A model generated the notes under the pieces. It was not told the DNA's origin and searched no databases. It worked only from the letters and a program-made list of their open reading frames with translations. From positions 310,001 through 374,000 of the forward strand of contig RSEE01000004.1 in NCBI GenBank assembly GCA_003971905.1: a stretch of DNA of 64,000 nucleotides. Reading direction: 5' to 3'. The translations under genes were made by a program, and so were the position numbers. Shown piece by piece: positions 36,000 to 48,426 of this stretch. This DNA comes from Moniliella sp. 'wahieum'. Lineage: Eukaryota > Basidiomycota > Moniliellomycetes > Moniliellales > Moniliellaceae. Positions within the stretch are counted from its first letter, which is position 1, and each line of letters opens with the position of its first letter.

Positions 36000-37988
36000 T
36001 TACTTCAGATGTGTCTGGAAAAAGTCCTTGACCAGGTACGCCGAACCAAGGTACGTCCGCGGCAGCTTGGGCTGAGTGTAATCGACGCTTTGCAATCCAA
36101 ACCGGGGCTCCTTGCCCACTTCCCACTCAACGTTACAGGTAGCGGACCAGAGCCAAGCACCCGAAATTTTGATCCATCAGTCTGGATGGACTCGAGTATC
36201 TGGTTGAGGTAGCCGTAATAGTACGATTGCCGCCCTGCGTCCATAACCAACTGATGGAACGACGTCTTCTTTGCTTCGTCGCGTTCGGCCCAGCCAAATT
36301 CAGAAATGACAATCCCATTAGGGGTAGGCCAGCGCTTACTAAGGTACTGCAAGTGGGACCGCAGTGCGCCCGGGTGGAGGAGAGCCAGGATCCAACCGTG
36401 TCGTCCGGGTACTCCTCTGCGATGGGCCAACCATCGGACAGTGTGTAGTTGCCCCGGTTGCACTCAGGCCAACTCGGATATCCACATTGCCAAAGCAACT
36501 GTCCGCTTTGGATTTGGGCATGGAGCGGATAATGGAGCTAGAATAATAGTCCGTACCATAAAAGTCCCGAGTTTTCGAGCCGCTGCTTGTCTTGGTCCGT
36601 CAAGGCTGGCAACCAGGCCGATGGAACCTCCTTCTTGACTATATCCGGATAGTCGTGCGAAGCAGAGTGGATGGGATCGCTGAACAGTCCCAAGCCAAAG
36701 TCCAAATCCCGCTCCACGGCATCGACATCGCGTTGGTTGTTCTGGTCCCAGGGAAGTTGAGGCTGCCACTGTTCTTGAAGGACAGCAAGGCCGACTTGGA
36801 GACCGTCCCGGTTTTTTGGTATTTGCGGAATAATTCGTTCATCCGTCCGTGGGCTTTGATCGTCGTGGCCGAACACGTCCACCGCGTGGATTGGGGGGCT
36901 GAACCGTACCCATAGATGCCGGTAAGCACAAGGAGGTAGCGAATGCCGCAATGACTTGTGGCTCATTGTGAGAGACCCAATGCTAAAAAGAGGTGATGTG
37001 AAATGTCAGATGTAGTCAATAAGGCAGAACGGGAGATGCAGGTGGGGGTGGGGCATGGAGGAACAGAATCAAAAACATACTTTGACCCCCATTGGACCCA
37101 ATGCTTTGAGCATCACATCTGCGTACTCGGCGAATGCATCAGCATACGTAGGTTCTGCATCCATTTTCTGCAATCTGTAGGTAGAGTGGAAGGTCCCAAT
37201 GCTGGAGCGTGACGGCAGCTTCCATCCCGTTGTTGTGGATTTCAGTCACCAGGTCCTTGTAGAACTGCAGCCCCTGTTGCGACACGTATCCGCGGCCCAG
37301 CGGCATGACACGAGACCAGAGACTGTAAACGAGTACAGCTTGGCACCCATTGTGGCAACCCGTTTAATGTCAAGTGGATACATGTACCGGAAATTGGTCG
37401 CCACATCAAACGTGTCGTTATCGCGCATGCCATTGGTGCGGTGCGCGTACCAGTCCCAGACTGAGGGTCCACGCCCATCAGCTTTCACCGCACCTTCGAC
37501 CTGGCACTGGCAGATGCATATCCCCACAAGAAGCCGGATGGCAGGGTGACATTGTCCTGCGTTGTACGACGAAAATCAACCTGGTATGGACGAGCACTGA
37601 TGTCGGTCGAGAGCATTCTGTACTCGTTTTTGGTGAAGTTGCGGTACTCGTACTCAATCGCGGCATGCTCGACTGGCTTGTACTTCTCCACTTGTGACCA
37701 GAGGTATTTGACACGCCCTTTGACTGCGGCCTCGTTGTTGTAATCGATGGGTTCAGCGCCAGAAGGGACCGTTCCACCAGCTTGGACGTTGGGATTGCTA
37801 TTGGAGCTGCTGGTGGTGGTTTTGGCTGCATGCTGTGGGACAGCGTTGGGATGACGGGGACTTCTACGGCCCAAGACGCCCATGTGCCCCAAAGGGGACG
37901 CCGACGATGCAGAGGCACCTGTGGTTCCGTGCAAAACAGTGATGGCGGCTGTCATGCCAGCGGCCATGGCAGCAAGAGAGAGGCGCAT
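36000..37988 (-). CDS. Family GH1 beta-glucosidase, secreted
   Basis: ATG 37988 opens a hydrophobic leader (MRLSLAAMAAGMTAAITVLH), probably a signal peptide, then a Ser/Asn-rich linker and an extra N-terminal region of about 120 residues. The GH1 core begins at LPSGFLWGYASASAQVEG and continues GPSVWDWYAHR, MGAKLYSFTVSW, GMEAAVTLQHWDLPLYLQ. The intron at 36983–37080 precedes HWVSHNEPQ, whose NEP Glu is the expected acid/base. Later blocks are KAHGRMNELFRKYQKTG, DAVERDLDFGLGLFSDPI, DYPDIVKKEVPSAWLPALT, and GIVISEFGWAERDEAKKTSF. In the last of these the Glu of SEFG sits where the usual TENG nucleophile lies. The end reads GSAYLVKDFFQTHLK with a stop at 36000–36002. Hydrolysis of beta-glucosides outside the cell or in the secretory path is likely; substrate preference is open. 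Several frame changes interrupt the middle. Confidence 0.82.
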
Positions 37989-38762
37989 GATGGGGAAGGA
38001 GCGGCGGTGGCCCGGGCTGCGTGTGCGATGGAGGAGATGAGAGGATTGGGCTGCCTGGATGTGCACAGGGCAATCCGTCGGCCCGTGGCCTATTGTTGTA
38101 CGTTGAATGCCCACCGCCGTGTGGGGCCCTGGGCTAGGCTCGGCCGGCCCCCCACGCCGCGCCACACACACTGTCCCTATGCTTGCTTGGCGTGTGTCTC
38201 CACCCACGCAGCAGGGCAGTGTGGATGTCTCGGCACAAGCGCGTCCGCTGGCCTGGTACCTGGGCGATCGTAGAGGTCGCCCGCTCGGTCATCGATCATC
38301 GAGATCATCCTGCATGCATACTCCTAGGTCATGGATTAGCGCTCAGCGCCAGCGCCCAGCGGAGGCAAGCAGAGCCCAGAGCTGCCAGCGCGCCGAGCCA
38401 CCTGTCAGGATTGCAGTCCATACGGCCCGCTTTGAGCCCCATGGCGTAGCTCCAGAAGAGCCAGCTGATTGTAGCCGCCTTTCTTCGGGGCTTGGGCTGA
38501 GCTTCGAGCGTTTGCGAACACATGTATCTCCAGAGGAGCCATATATCCTCTTTCCGTGCTGTTTAGCTGTCCACCTACAGCACTCCTGTCTTTCAGTGGG
38601 CAGGCAATCCTGGTCGTCTTTTGGTGCGAGGTTACGTTACAATCAGGTATCCCCCTGGCCAACCCCTATTAGGAAACAGTTGGCACAAGCCGACCAGACA
38701 CTGGATCAACAGCTTTATCTAAAAGGAGCATATTCAATTCGGTGCCGTAGAGGCAGATATAT
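37989..38762. other. GH1 promoter region and AlaRS 3' flank
   Basis: 774 bases without a supported gene. A GGTCATCGATCATCGAGATCATCC motif lies near 38288–38311. Likely upstream control region of the GH1 gene (minus). Confidence 0.4.
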
Positions 38763-41700
38763 CTACTTCGGCACCTTGGATTCGAAGTACGCGTACGCCG
38801 CTTTCAGTGCCTCCTCAAGCTTGGGCTGGTCACCCACACCCTGCGCCGCATCGTTCTTTCCACCGCCACGACCACCAACGACCGACGTCACTGCAGCCAG
38901 CCAGTCCTTGGCGTTGACCCCATGCTCGCGATCCTGCTCCGACACGTAGTTGGCATGGACCACCTTCGTCTTGCCTGCGATGGTTTCCTGGGAGAAGAGG
39001 TAGACCGATTTGCCCAACTTGCGCGCATTGCCAATCCCCCCCGTCAGGGCCTTCGCATTGGAGCCAACATCAAACGCCTTGATTAGGACAGGCGCATTGG
39101 GTTGCTCTTTCTGGAAAAAGTTGGTAACCCCATCGGCAACAGTCTTCAGCCCAGCCTTTTCCTTGGCCTTCGTTTCGGCATCGAGCGCTTTGCGAATCGT
39201 GCTGAATCGCGCCTGGATTGCCGCCTTCTCTCGTACACCGATTTCGAGTTGATCGAGCTCGTTTGCAAATGCCTTGAGCTCCACATCCTTGGCCGCCTTG
39301 TCTGCCACGCCATCGATCCGAGTCAACTTGTCCTCAGCCTCCTTGCCCGACGGACAACTTCCTTGGCCTCATTGCCTGTTACAGCAACAATACGACGAGT
39401 GCCCTTGGCAATCCCACTCTCTTCGATGATCACCAGGTCCTTAATGTCGCCCGTCGACTTGACGTGCGTGCCGCCGCAAAATTCGATCGAGGTGCTGCGC
39501 CACTTGGGGTTGGTCAGGTCCTTCTCAATATCCTCAATTGGGAATTCGAGTGCCACAACGCGGACCGGGTCGGGGTAGGCCTCGCCAAAGACCGCACGAA
39601 GCCCCGTAATCTTGCTTGCCTGTTCAAGCGACAAGTCCTTAGCGTACACCTTGACATCCTTCTTGATCCAGTCCTTGCTCAAGTCCTCGATCTTGGCCAG
39701 GTCAGCCACAGGGATCTGGGTTTTGTGGCTAAAGTCGAACCGCAACTTGGTCGGGGCAACAAGCGAACCTTTTTGGTCACATGGTCGCCCAGCACCTCAC
39801 GAAGAGAATAGTTGAGAATGTGGGTGCCGGTGTGGTTGTTGCGCAGGGGCCATCGGCGCAGTTCGTCGTACGTGGCCGTCGCCTTGTCCCCAACCTTGAA
39901 TACACCGGGCTCGACGCCCTTCTCAAATTGACCCGAGTGGAGTACATAGCCACCGTAAATTTGCACGTCCTCCACCAAAAGTCGGTTTCAGTCTGGTCGA
40001 CAGCGATGAGACCAGTGTCGGCCTGTTGACCGCCCTGCTCGGCATACATGTTGGTCTTGTCGAGAACAAGACCGAGAGGCTTGGTCAAATCTGCCTCGTT
40101 CGTCGACTGGAAAAACTTCCCACCCTGGAAGATAGCGACGATGGACGCCTCAATACTCTCTTCAGTGAACTTGTACTTGTCGTCCGTCTTGGGAACCGCC
40201 TCGTTGTGGTCAAGCGCCGCAATGTCGTGCACGTCCAGCTTGGGCATCTCGTCGGAAACGGCCTTGGGACCACCCTTGGACGCCTCCTTGGATGCGGCCT
40301 GTGCCTCATCGAATTCCTTCTGGTTTACGCCAAGACCCTGCTCCTCGGCCATGAGCAACGTAAGGTCAACGGGAAAGCCATATGTATCGTACAAACGCCA
40401 AACATCCTTGCCGTTCAACTCCTTCCACCCAAGCTTCTTGGCCTTGGCCGCGTACTGTTCAAACAGCCGCTCCCCACGGTCCAGAGTACGGGCGAAAGAT
40501 TGCTCCTCCTCGTCGAGGATTTCCTGTACATCCTTGACGTGACTGGGGATTTCGGGGAAGAAGGGCCCCATCTGCTCCGCCACGGTCGGTACCAGCTGGC
40601 TGAAGAAGTGGCCGATGGGGACGTTGAAGTATTTGCGTGCGTAGCGCGTACCACGGCGCAAAATCCGACGCAGAACGTACCCACGGCCATCCTTATCCGG
40701 CACACCACCATCCGAGATGGCAATGGTGAGCGTACGCACATGATCCGCAATCACACGGTACGCCGTGTCGATCCCGTCTTTGTCGTCGGCACCGAGTAGG
40801 CCAGCGTACGGCCGGGCATTCGTCAGCTCCTGGATCTTAGCGAACAGGGGTGAAAAGACGTCCGTGTCGTAGTTCGACCGACGGTCTTGCAGCACCGACA
40901 CAAGTCGCTCGTACCCCATACCCGTGTCAATGTGCTTGGCCGGCAACGGACGGAGACTGCCATCGGCCTCGCGGTTGAACTGGATAAAGACATTGTTCCA
41001 GATCTCGAGCACGTCGGGATCGTCCATGTTGACCAAATGAGCCGCGTTGCGGCCCCCGATGCGGTCATAGTGGATCTCCGAGCACGGTCCACACGGACCT
41101 GTGGCTCCCATTTCCCAAAAGTTGTCCTTGGCATCACCAGTAAGGATGTGGTCGTCAGCAACGCCCACAGAGCGCCAAATGTCACGGGCCTCTGTGTCGG
41201 CCTCGAGTCCTTGTTTGGCATCGCCCTCAAAGTAGGTCACGTAGAGACGATCTTTGGGAAGACCGTAGACCTCAGTCAAGAGCTTCCAGGCGAGCGCGAT
41301 GGCCTCAGACTGGGGGTGTGGAAGAGACGGGGTGTTAGCGGCAACAAAGAGAAAGAAAGAAAAAACAGGCCAATCATACCTTGAAGTAGTCGCCAAATGA
41401 CCAGTTACCAAGCATCTCAAAGAATGTATGGTGATACGAGTCTTTGCCGACATCGTCCAGATCGTTGTGCTTGCCACCGGCACGGATGCACTTTTGCGAA
41501 TTGGCAGCGCGCTTGAGAGCGGCCAGATGAGAAGAAGCTTCGACGGTGCCAAGGAAAATACTCTTGTACTGGTTCATACCAGCGTTGGCAAAGAGCAGGG
41601 TCGGATCATCATAAGGGATGGTGCTGCTCGAGGGCACAAACGTGTGCTCGTGCTCCTTGGTGAAGAAGTCGATGAACGTCTGGCGGACCTTTGCGGCGGG

Positions 41701-41856
41701 CCAGTCGCCAAACTTACTCTGCGTCGACACAGAGATGGGCGTCGGCGCGTGCGTAGACGTGGACGTCATGGCGGAAGGGCAGATGCGGGTGGTGGAGGGG
41801 GCGACGGAAGGGAGACGAGCTCGGGCTGCCAGTCGTCGAGGGAGGCAAGCAAGCAT
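38763..41856 (-). CDS. ALA1: Alanyl-tRNA synthetase, probably dual-targeted
   Basis: Class II synthetase that charges tRNA-Ala. From the internal ATG at 41769 (MTSTSTHAP) it has about 978 residues, the family's usual size. An upstream in-frame ATG at 41856 adds an Arg/Ala/Leu-rich leader ([18 protein letters not shown]), as expected for a mitochondrial form from the same gene (as known for yeast ALA1). Catalytic core: [65 protein letters not shown]-type block ([19 protein letters not shown]), [35 protein letters not shown]. The editing domain has its metal ligands in [10 protein letters not shown] and FCGGTHV. The C-Ala domain ends [10 protein letters not shown]. The only intron found is 41310–41379. 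Three frame changes (about 39975, 39776, 39350) lie next to short base runs in otherwise intact conserved blocks. Confidence 0.95.
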
Positions 41857-42106
41857 GCCCGAGTCCCGTTTTAGCTCAGAAGCAGCCGCCTTGGTGCTTC
41901 GAGTCAGAACAGGTCGGAACCGGAACCCCCGCCACCCCCTTCCGCCCGTGGGCGGAATTCGAAAAATGATAACCGCAACTGGTAACGCTAACGGGTAACG
42001 CGTAGCGGGTAGCCCCCACGACAGGCCTGGCTTTTGTTTCGGTTCCGGGGCCTGCTGGTCGTTGCGTTTGCCTGCCACCGCTCATTCCCTTTGCTTTGTC
42101 AGTGAC
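41857..42106. promoter_or_regulatory. Shared divergent promoter, AlaRS and RPB10
   Basis: Only 250 bases separate the upstream AlaRS start (minus) from the RPB10 ATG (plus). The middle carries GGTAACGCTAACGGGTAACG- and CGTAGCGGGTAGC-like repeats (41978–42012), candidate sites for co-regulating two growth-related genes. Regulation is inference. Confidence 0.5.
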
Positions 42107-42471
42107 ATGGTATGCGCTATCACTGCTTTGGCTCTCGGTCCTCCTCCCTAACTCTCTTCTGACGATGCCCACTCCCCCCTCTAGATTATTCCTGTGCGCT
42201 GCTTCTCTTGCGGGAAGGTCGTGGGCGACAAGTGGGACCTGTTCATGGGCATGATCAACGTCGACATTGAGGAGGGCCAAGCCCTGACCGAGCTCGGTCT
42301 CAAACGCTACTGTTGTCGCCGTATGGTTCTGACTCACGTCGATTTGATCGAGAAGCTACTGCACTACAACAGTACGTCCGTTTTTGCTTGCCATCGCAAG
42401 CACCTTCAGCCTTATCCTGCTACTACTAATAGTCTATGCCCCCAGTCCACGACCGGTCCCAGGACGAGTAA
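42107..42471 (+). CDS. RPB10: RNA polymerases I, II and III subunit ABC5 (Rpb10)
   Basis: Small zinc-binding subunit shared by the three nuclear RNA polymerases. Exon 1 is just the ATG (42107–42109); a 75-base intron (42110–42184, GTATGC…CTCTAG) follows. Exon 2 (42185–42371) and exon 3 (42446–42471) complete 71 residues. The Zn-binding Cys are in [13 protein letters not shown] and [10 protein letters not shown], the atypical CX2C…CC arrangement of Rpb10. The block [18 protein letters not shown] ends the protein. All three exons join in frame without errors, and length matches the family (about 70). Confidence 0.97.
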
Positions 42472-43305
42472 TCAGTCCGCTGGTCCTCACCAAAACGTGT
42501 ACCATATCCTTATTGTACCCTCCCCCAAAATGCACGTGGCTTACTTAGTGTTCAACATGGTGCCAAGTGCACCGCATGCTGTGCGTGCACGCGTGATTAT
42601 ACGATAGCCGTACAGACGCGCTTCTGAAGTCATGGGAAGGCAACATCTCCCTTATGTCAAGGCAAATTTTTCCTTCCCGCAATGGGAAGATCGAAAAGTC
42701 GAGGGAGAGGTATAATCTCCCAGGCCGGAGGGAGAAACAAGGGCATGGAGACAGCAACTTCCCTACCCCACGCGGCAATAGCGGTCACTACATCCGATTT
42801 TTCACATGAGAGCCTGAGATATGGCAGCAGCACGAACCCGGAGAGGTGGTGCTAGGTGCAATGCCTTGGTCGCCTCCTGACCCACCCATATCGGAAGAGG
42901 CGTGAAAAAACAATTGTACTAAGCTGGCTGTGGGCTGGACGAGCTTGACTGCGACCCCCACGAGCTAGTCCCTGAGAGTAAGGATGAGAAGGATCAACTG
43001 CATTGTGGTGGTGGTGGGCTGGAAAAGCCCAATGACTCTGTGATCCCATCCCCCCCCCTTCCTCCCTTTAAAGCCCTTGTCCAGTTGAGCGCAACCGCTT
43101 ATCGATGTCACACATAGGCGCATAGGCCCTCTCCATTTCAATATTCATCCAATCCACTTTTCTGCGCGAAGCCTAGCAGGGCGCTGCATGCCGGGACAGT
43201 GGCCCTGTGCTGTTGTTGGGCGGAATGGAGCGGAATAAGAGAGGGGTGGGGTTAGTAATTGTTAGACAGCCCTTGAGGCTGCCATGCTGGGAGCGGACGC
43301 AGGCA
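42472..43305. other. Intergenic stretch, 0.8 kb
   Basis: No supported gene. Contains mirrored GGGAAG/CTTCCC-rich sequence near 42635–42745 and a CCCCCCCCTTCCTCCC run near 43050, the latter possibly part of the next promoter. Confidence 0.4.
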
Positions 43306-43622
43306 ATGGGCTCGGGACCTACAGCTCTGGGACACGGCCAGCGCACCACCAGCTTTGACGATGCCCAGCCCGTCGTCCCCGCGCTGGCCAAGTTGGCCAT
43401 TCGCTCCAACGGAAACGCCCTCAACGTGCCCCGTGTGAACCCCTGGATCTTGCGTACGAAGGCGATCGGCGTGTCCGCTGTGTTTGCCAGCTTCGCGGGC
43501 GCTGTCGTCTACAAGATCGCAACCCGCCGTATGTCGGTTTCTGCACATCTACCTACCCCTCTGGATCTACTGACCAAGCATGTATCTTTACAGCAAGAAG
43601 GAGGAGCCTTGGGTCCGGGTGA
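43306..43622 (+). CDS. Small single-span membrane protein, unrecognised
   Basis: Exon 1 (43306–43528) starts MGSGPTALGHGQRTTSFDDA and contains PRVNPWILRTKAIGVSAVFA followed by SFAGAVVYKIATR, one membrane helix with a basic C-flank. An intron (43529–43593, GTATGT…CTGACC…TTTACAG) follows. As spliced, exon 2 adds only PRRRSLGSG. If one base is missing it would instead read KKEEPWVRVRSYGF to a stop near 43640. Size and layout resemble small inner-mitochondrial-membrane assembly proteins, but I recognise no family. Confidence 0.5.
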
Positions 43623-43639
43623 GGTCCTACGGCTTTTAG

Positions 43640-43996
43640 GCGGGACACCAGATGCAGCCAGCTTCCTAGCATGGCCGCGCTCCACTGTCAAATCAAAGAC
43701 TGCTGGGGGAGGAGCCGCCAAGGCTTGTCTTCTGCAAGGCAATGACAGTAGTGAATGTTGTTCTATGCATCGCACATCTCCATATCTCTAGACCACGAGG
43801 CGTAATAGACACGTTGAGGCAGCCTTTCGTCCTTTCGATGGACGTGAGCATGGGGGGTACGGATAGGTCATGTGACTTGGTGTCAATTTGAACGGAATTG
43901 GGCATGCGAAGCAGACGTCCGAAGTGCAAACCACCAACTTCGCTTCTCACGCTTCCCCTCTCAAGTGTCCCTTGTCTCTGCGCCCAAAACATACCA
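43640..43996. other. Intergenic, 0.36 kb
   Basis: Nothing supported other than presumed 3' and 5' flanks of the two small genes. Confidence 0.4.
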
Positions 43997-44569
43997 ATGA
44001 AGGGGCCTGCTCCGCCTACACGGTCGGCCGGCACGCCGTCGACCAAGAATGCCCCACCCATGAAGAGTCGCCCTGCCTTGCGCAGCAACTATAAACCCCC
44101 TCCCCCCCGCCCGCCTCCCTGGCTCTATTACGCAAAGATCTTCGCTGTCTCGACCGCCATCACCACTGTCGCTGCAGGGCTGATCTTTACGGCAAACGAG
44201 CGCAAGGTAAGCCTGCTCCATGGGGTAATATTCTGTGGCTAACGTCTCTTTCCAGTTGCAAGAAATGTCCCAGCAACAAGAGGAACTGCTACAGCCGATT
44301 GCCCCGGAACCCGCTGCTACGCGCACGACAGCCCATGCCCCCGACATCCTCTCGTCTGCTATGGCCAAAGACGAACCGCCGCGCAAAGTTGGTTTGGCTG
44401 GGGGCGCACCCCCTCTGCTCCCGGGCCTGCCCAAAAGAGTTCCGAAACCACGCCTGAGATACCGACAACCGCCGCGCTTTCAGCGCCTGACGTGACTGGG
44501 GTGCCTACCGAACGAGATGCCGAACCTAATCGATCCAGTCGGTGGAGTTGGCTGCCATGGAAAAAGTGA
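43997..44569 (+). CDS. Small single-span membrane protein with Pro-rich N-terminus, unrecognised
   Basis: ATG 43997 gives MKGPAPPTRSAGTPSTKNAP, a basic/proline segment (SNYKPPPPRPPPWLYYAK) and one helix (IFAVSTAITTVAAGLIFTAN). An intron of about 50 bases (GTAAGC…TTTCCAG) joins NERK to LQEMSQQQEELLQPIAPEP, a soluble Pro/Ala/Thr-rich tail. The tail most naturally ends SSRWSWLPWKK with a stop at 44567–44569 after one frame change. Type II-like small membrane protein; the proline stretch before the helix is notable. Function unknown. Confidence 0.5.
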
Positions 44570-44798
44570 GGCCTACTTCTAGCAAGAACGCCATGGCTTT
44601 GTCTCTGCAACGTGCTTATTCGCTTGGGTGTCTTGTACACCCTTTCACTCATACAGGTGTATTGATTGAGAAGCACTTTTGGGGAGAACTAACCAAAACC
44701 AGATGCAAGAGAAAAGGCTAGTGGGATAATTAGGAATAAGGTGTGTGGATGTGACATAGGACGTGCTTGAGCCTGCATGTCCTAAGCGAACAAATAGA

Positions 44799-46125
<1,327 letters not shown>

Positions 46126-47747
46126 TTACTCGATGTCGTGTTGCTGGATCACATCATCAATCTTGAGCACAGCGCGGACGAGCTGGGTGGCCAGCAGCAG
46201 CTGCCGCTTAGACACCAGCGGGTCCCATACATACGCTTTCTTCATGTCGCCCGCCCCATCCGCCGAGGTGCCCATGCAGTCGATCCCCAATCGCGGGTTG
46301 GACTCGAGCGCTTGCCTGCTCTTCGCCGCCGCCAGGCTCTCGATTGGGCTCAAGCCACTGTTGGCCGCCAGAGCGAGAGGGGTGGCATCCAGCGCCTGGC
46401 TGAAGGCACGGATGGCATACTGTTCCACAGATGGCTCCTTATCCGCCACAGCGCTCACTGCAAGGCCAGCGAAATCTCGGCCGCACCACCGCCATAGACG
46501 ACGCGGTTGTCTCGCACCAACGAACGGACGACACTCATGGCATCGTGCAGGAGCGACGGGCCTTCGACAATCATCTTGTTGCTCCCGCGGACACAAAACA
46601 GTCACCGCACGCGCATTGGCGCACTCCTCAACCACAAGCATCTTGTCCCGCGTCGTGCCAAAGCCCACCTGGCGCACCACGCCAGCCCGTCCTAACTTGG
46701 CGGGAGCTAGGTCCTCGAATCGAGGAACAATCCGACCCCCGTCGCGATCGCAACAAGCTCCATCTCAGGTCCACCAACCCATCGGACGGCGGGGAGATTG
46801 TGTTGGAGCAGCAGGTGGTTCGCTTCGTCATCAAAGCCCCACTGGCACACGACCAGGTTGGCTCCCGCATCTTTGACTTGCTGGATCATCTTTTCGAACG
46901 TCTCCCGTTCGTACGTCTCAAGCTTACGGTACTCTTCAACGGTCGTGATGTCGAGCTTGTGCTTCGTCTTGGGCGGGGTGGCTCGAAGGGGCACGTGAGG
47001 ATCGCAATGCGGGCATCATGAACTGCCCGGGGCATTTGCGGGTGGCTAAAGTCCTTGTCGAGTACCACGCCATGCACCAATGTGGTGTCATCGAGGGAGC
47101 CTCCGACCTTGCCGTCGACCTTGATCAGCTCGAAGTCCACATCCCGCCGCTCCAAGTCAGCAACAGAGAGAACTGCATCAACAGCAATCTGAGCAAACTT
47201 GTCGCTTGACTTGTTTACAATCTTGGATCCCAGCGACGTCTTGGCTACCTTGAGCAGCTCGCTCGTGTTCTCACGGCTAAAGGGGATCGTGTCGGCAACT
47301 TTCTCCAGCTCAGCGACCGCGATCTCGCAGGCACGGTCGTAGCCATCTGCAATGCGGATGGGGTGGATGCCTTGTCAATCAAGGCCTCCGCCTGCTCGAG
47401 AAGAGCCCCGAAGACGACGACGCCCGTCGTACCATCGCCGATTTCGTCGTCTTGGGCCTTGGAAAGCTCAACAAGTAGCTTGGCCACCGGATGCTCGAGC
47501 TCCATGTTGTTCATGATCGTGGCGCCATCGTTGGTGACTTGAATGTCGCCATCGGGGCCGATGAGAATCTTGTCCAAGCCACGCGGGCCGAGGGAGGTCT
47601 TGACAATGTTGGCAACCGTCTTGGCAGCGGCGATGTGAGCCTTAATCGCCTCAACACCATGGGCACGTGTCTTCTTGCCTTGCTCACGCACGACAATAAA
47701 CGGACGCCCGTATTCGTCCTGGCGTATGCCACCTGCGGCTCAGCCAT
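46126..47747 (-). CDS. CCT5: T-complex protein 1 subunit epsilon (CCT5)
   Basis: Subunit of the cytosolic TRiC/CCT chaperonin that folds actin and tubulin. The start MAEPQVAYA is followed, after a frame change, by [20 protein letters not shown], a textbook epsilon N-terminus. ATP-site blocks: [42 protein letters not shown]. Apical/intermediate parts: [51 protein letters not shown]-terminal blocks: [13 protein letters not shown]-type sequence, [46 protein letters not shown]. Length about 540 matches the family. At least five frame changes interrupt otherwise conserved sequence. Confidence 0.94.
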
Positions 47748-48426
47748 GATTGACGTGGTGGTGGCGAAGAGGGGGGCAGTGGTGGGAGAAGGAGGAGAAA
47801 AGACGAATTGGACACGACGGCTGCCGCGCTACCAGTGGTGCACCGCAGGCTCGCGCCCTGCTGGTGGGCGGAACGCTTCGGCTTGCTTCTTCCCGCCCGC
47901 ATTAGCATAGCATGCCCCCACTGCCCCAGCGCCCGGCACCCGTGGGAGCACAAGACAGTGTACGCGCGTCTTCAATGTTCAATTCCCAGCCACAGGACAT
48001 TTGGCGCAGGCCGCTTCTGCCTTCAGACAGAGGCTGGGCCACCCCAGGCAAGCCCCCGCCGCTTCCTTTCCCCAACACCCAGTCCATCCAAGCATCTCAC
48101 GTTTTGCGCTTCTCCCACAAGCTGTACGAACGCCAAGTGGGACGTTGGAAAGGGCATCGAGCATGGCGGCGCTCACAACTATCGCCTAACAATTGTCTGT
48201 CAATAACGCATACGAAAAAGAGAGACGAACACAACTCCTCGCAACAAGAAAGTCCCACATGCATGCAATGCGACAGGCGATGGCCCACATGTAGGAAGGT
48301 ACGAGGCGGGATTTATGGTGGACAAGGATGACAATAACACCAGTTGGAGCACAGATGTTGTTGGCGATTCGATGCCCCGGTAGCAAGGGCAGGGAGACCG
48401 AAGGGTGGCGCTGATCGTGTTCACAT
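47748..48426. other. CCT5 promoter side and carrier 3' flank
   Basis: 679 bases. Short overlapping plus-strand frames (47912–48331) look partly protein-like but lack conserved motifs, introns or a consistent frame. I do not annotate a gene. Confidence 0.35.

Noticed and set aside
40026-40799. 257-codon plus-strand frame opposite AlaRS
   Set aside because: Antisense shadow of a highly conserved gene; no independent evidence.
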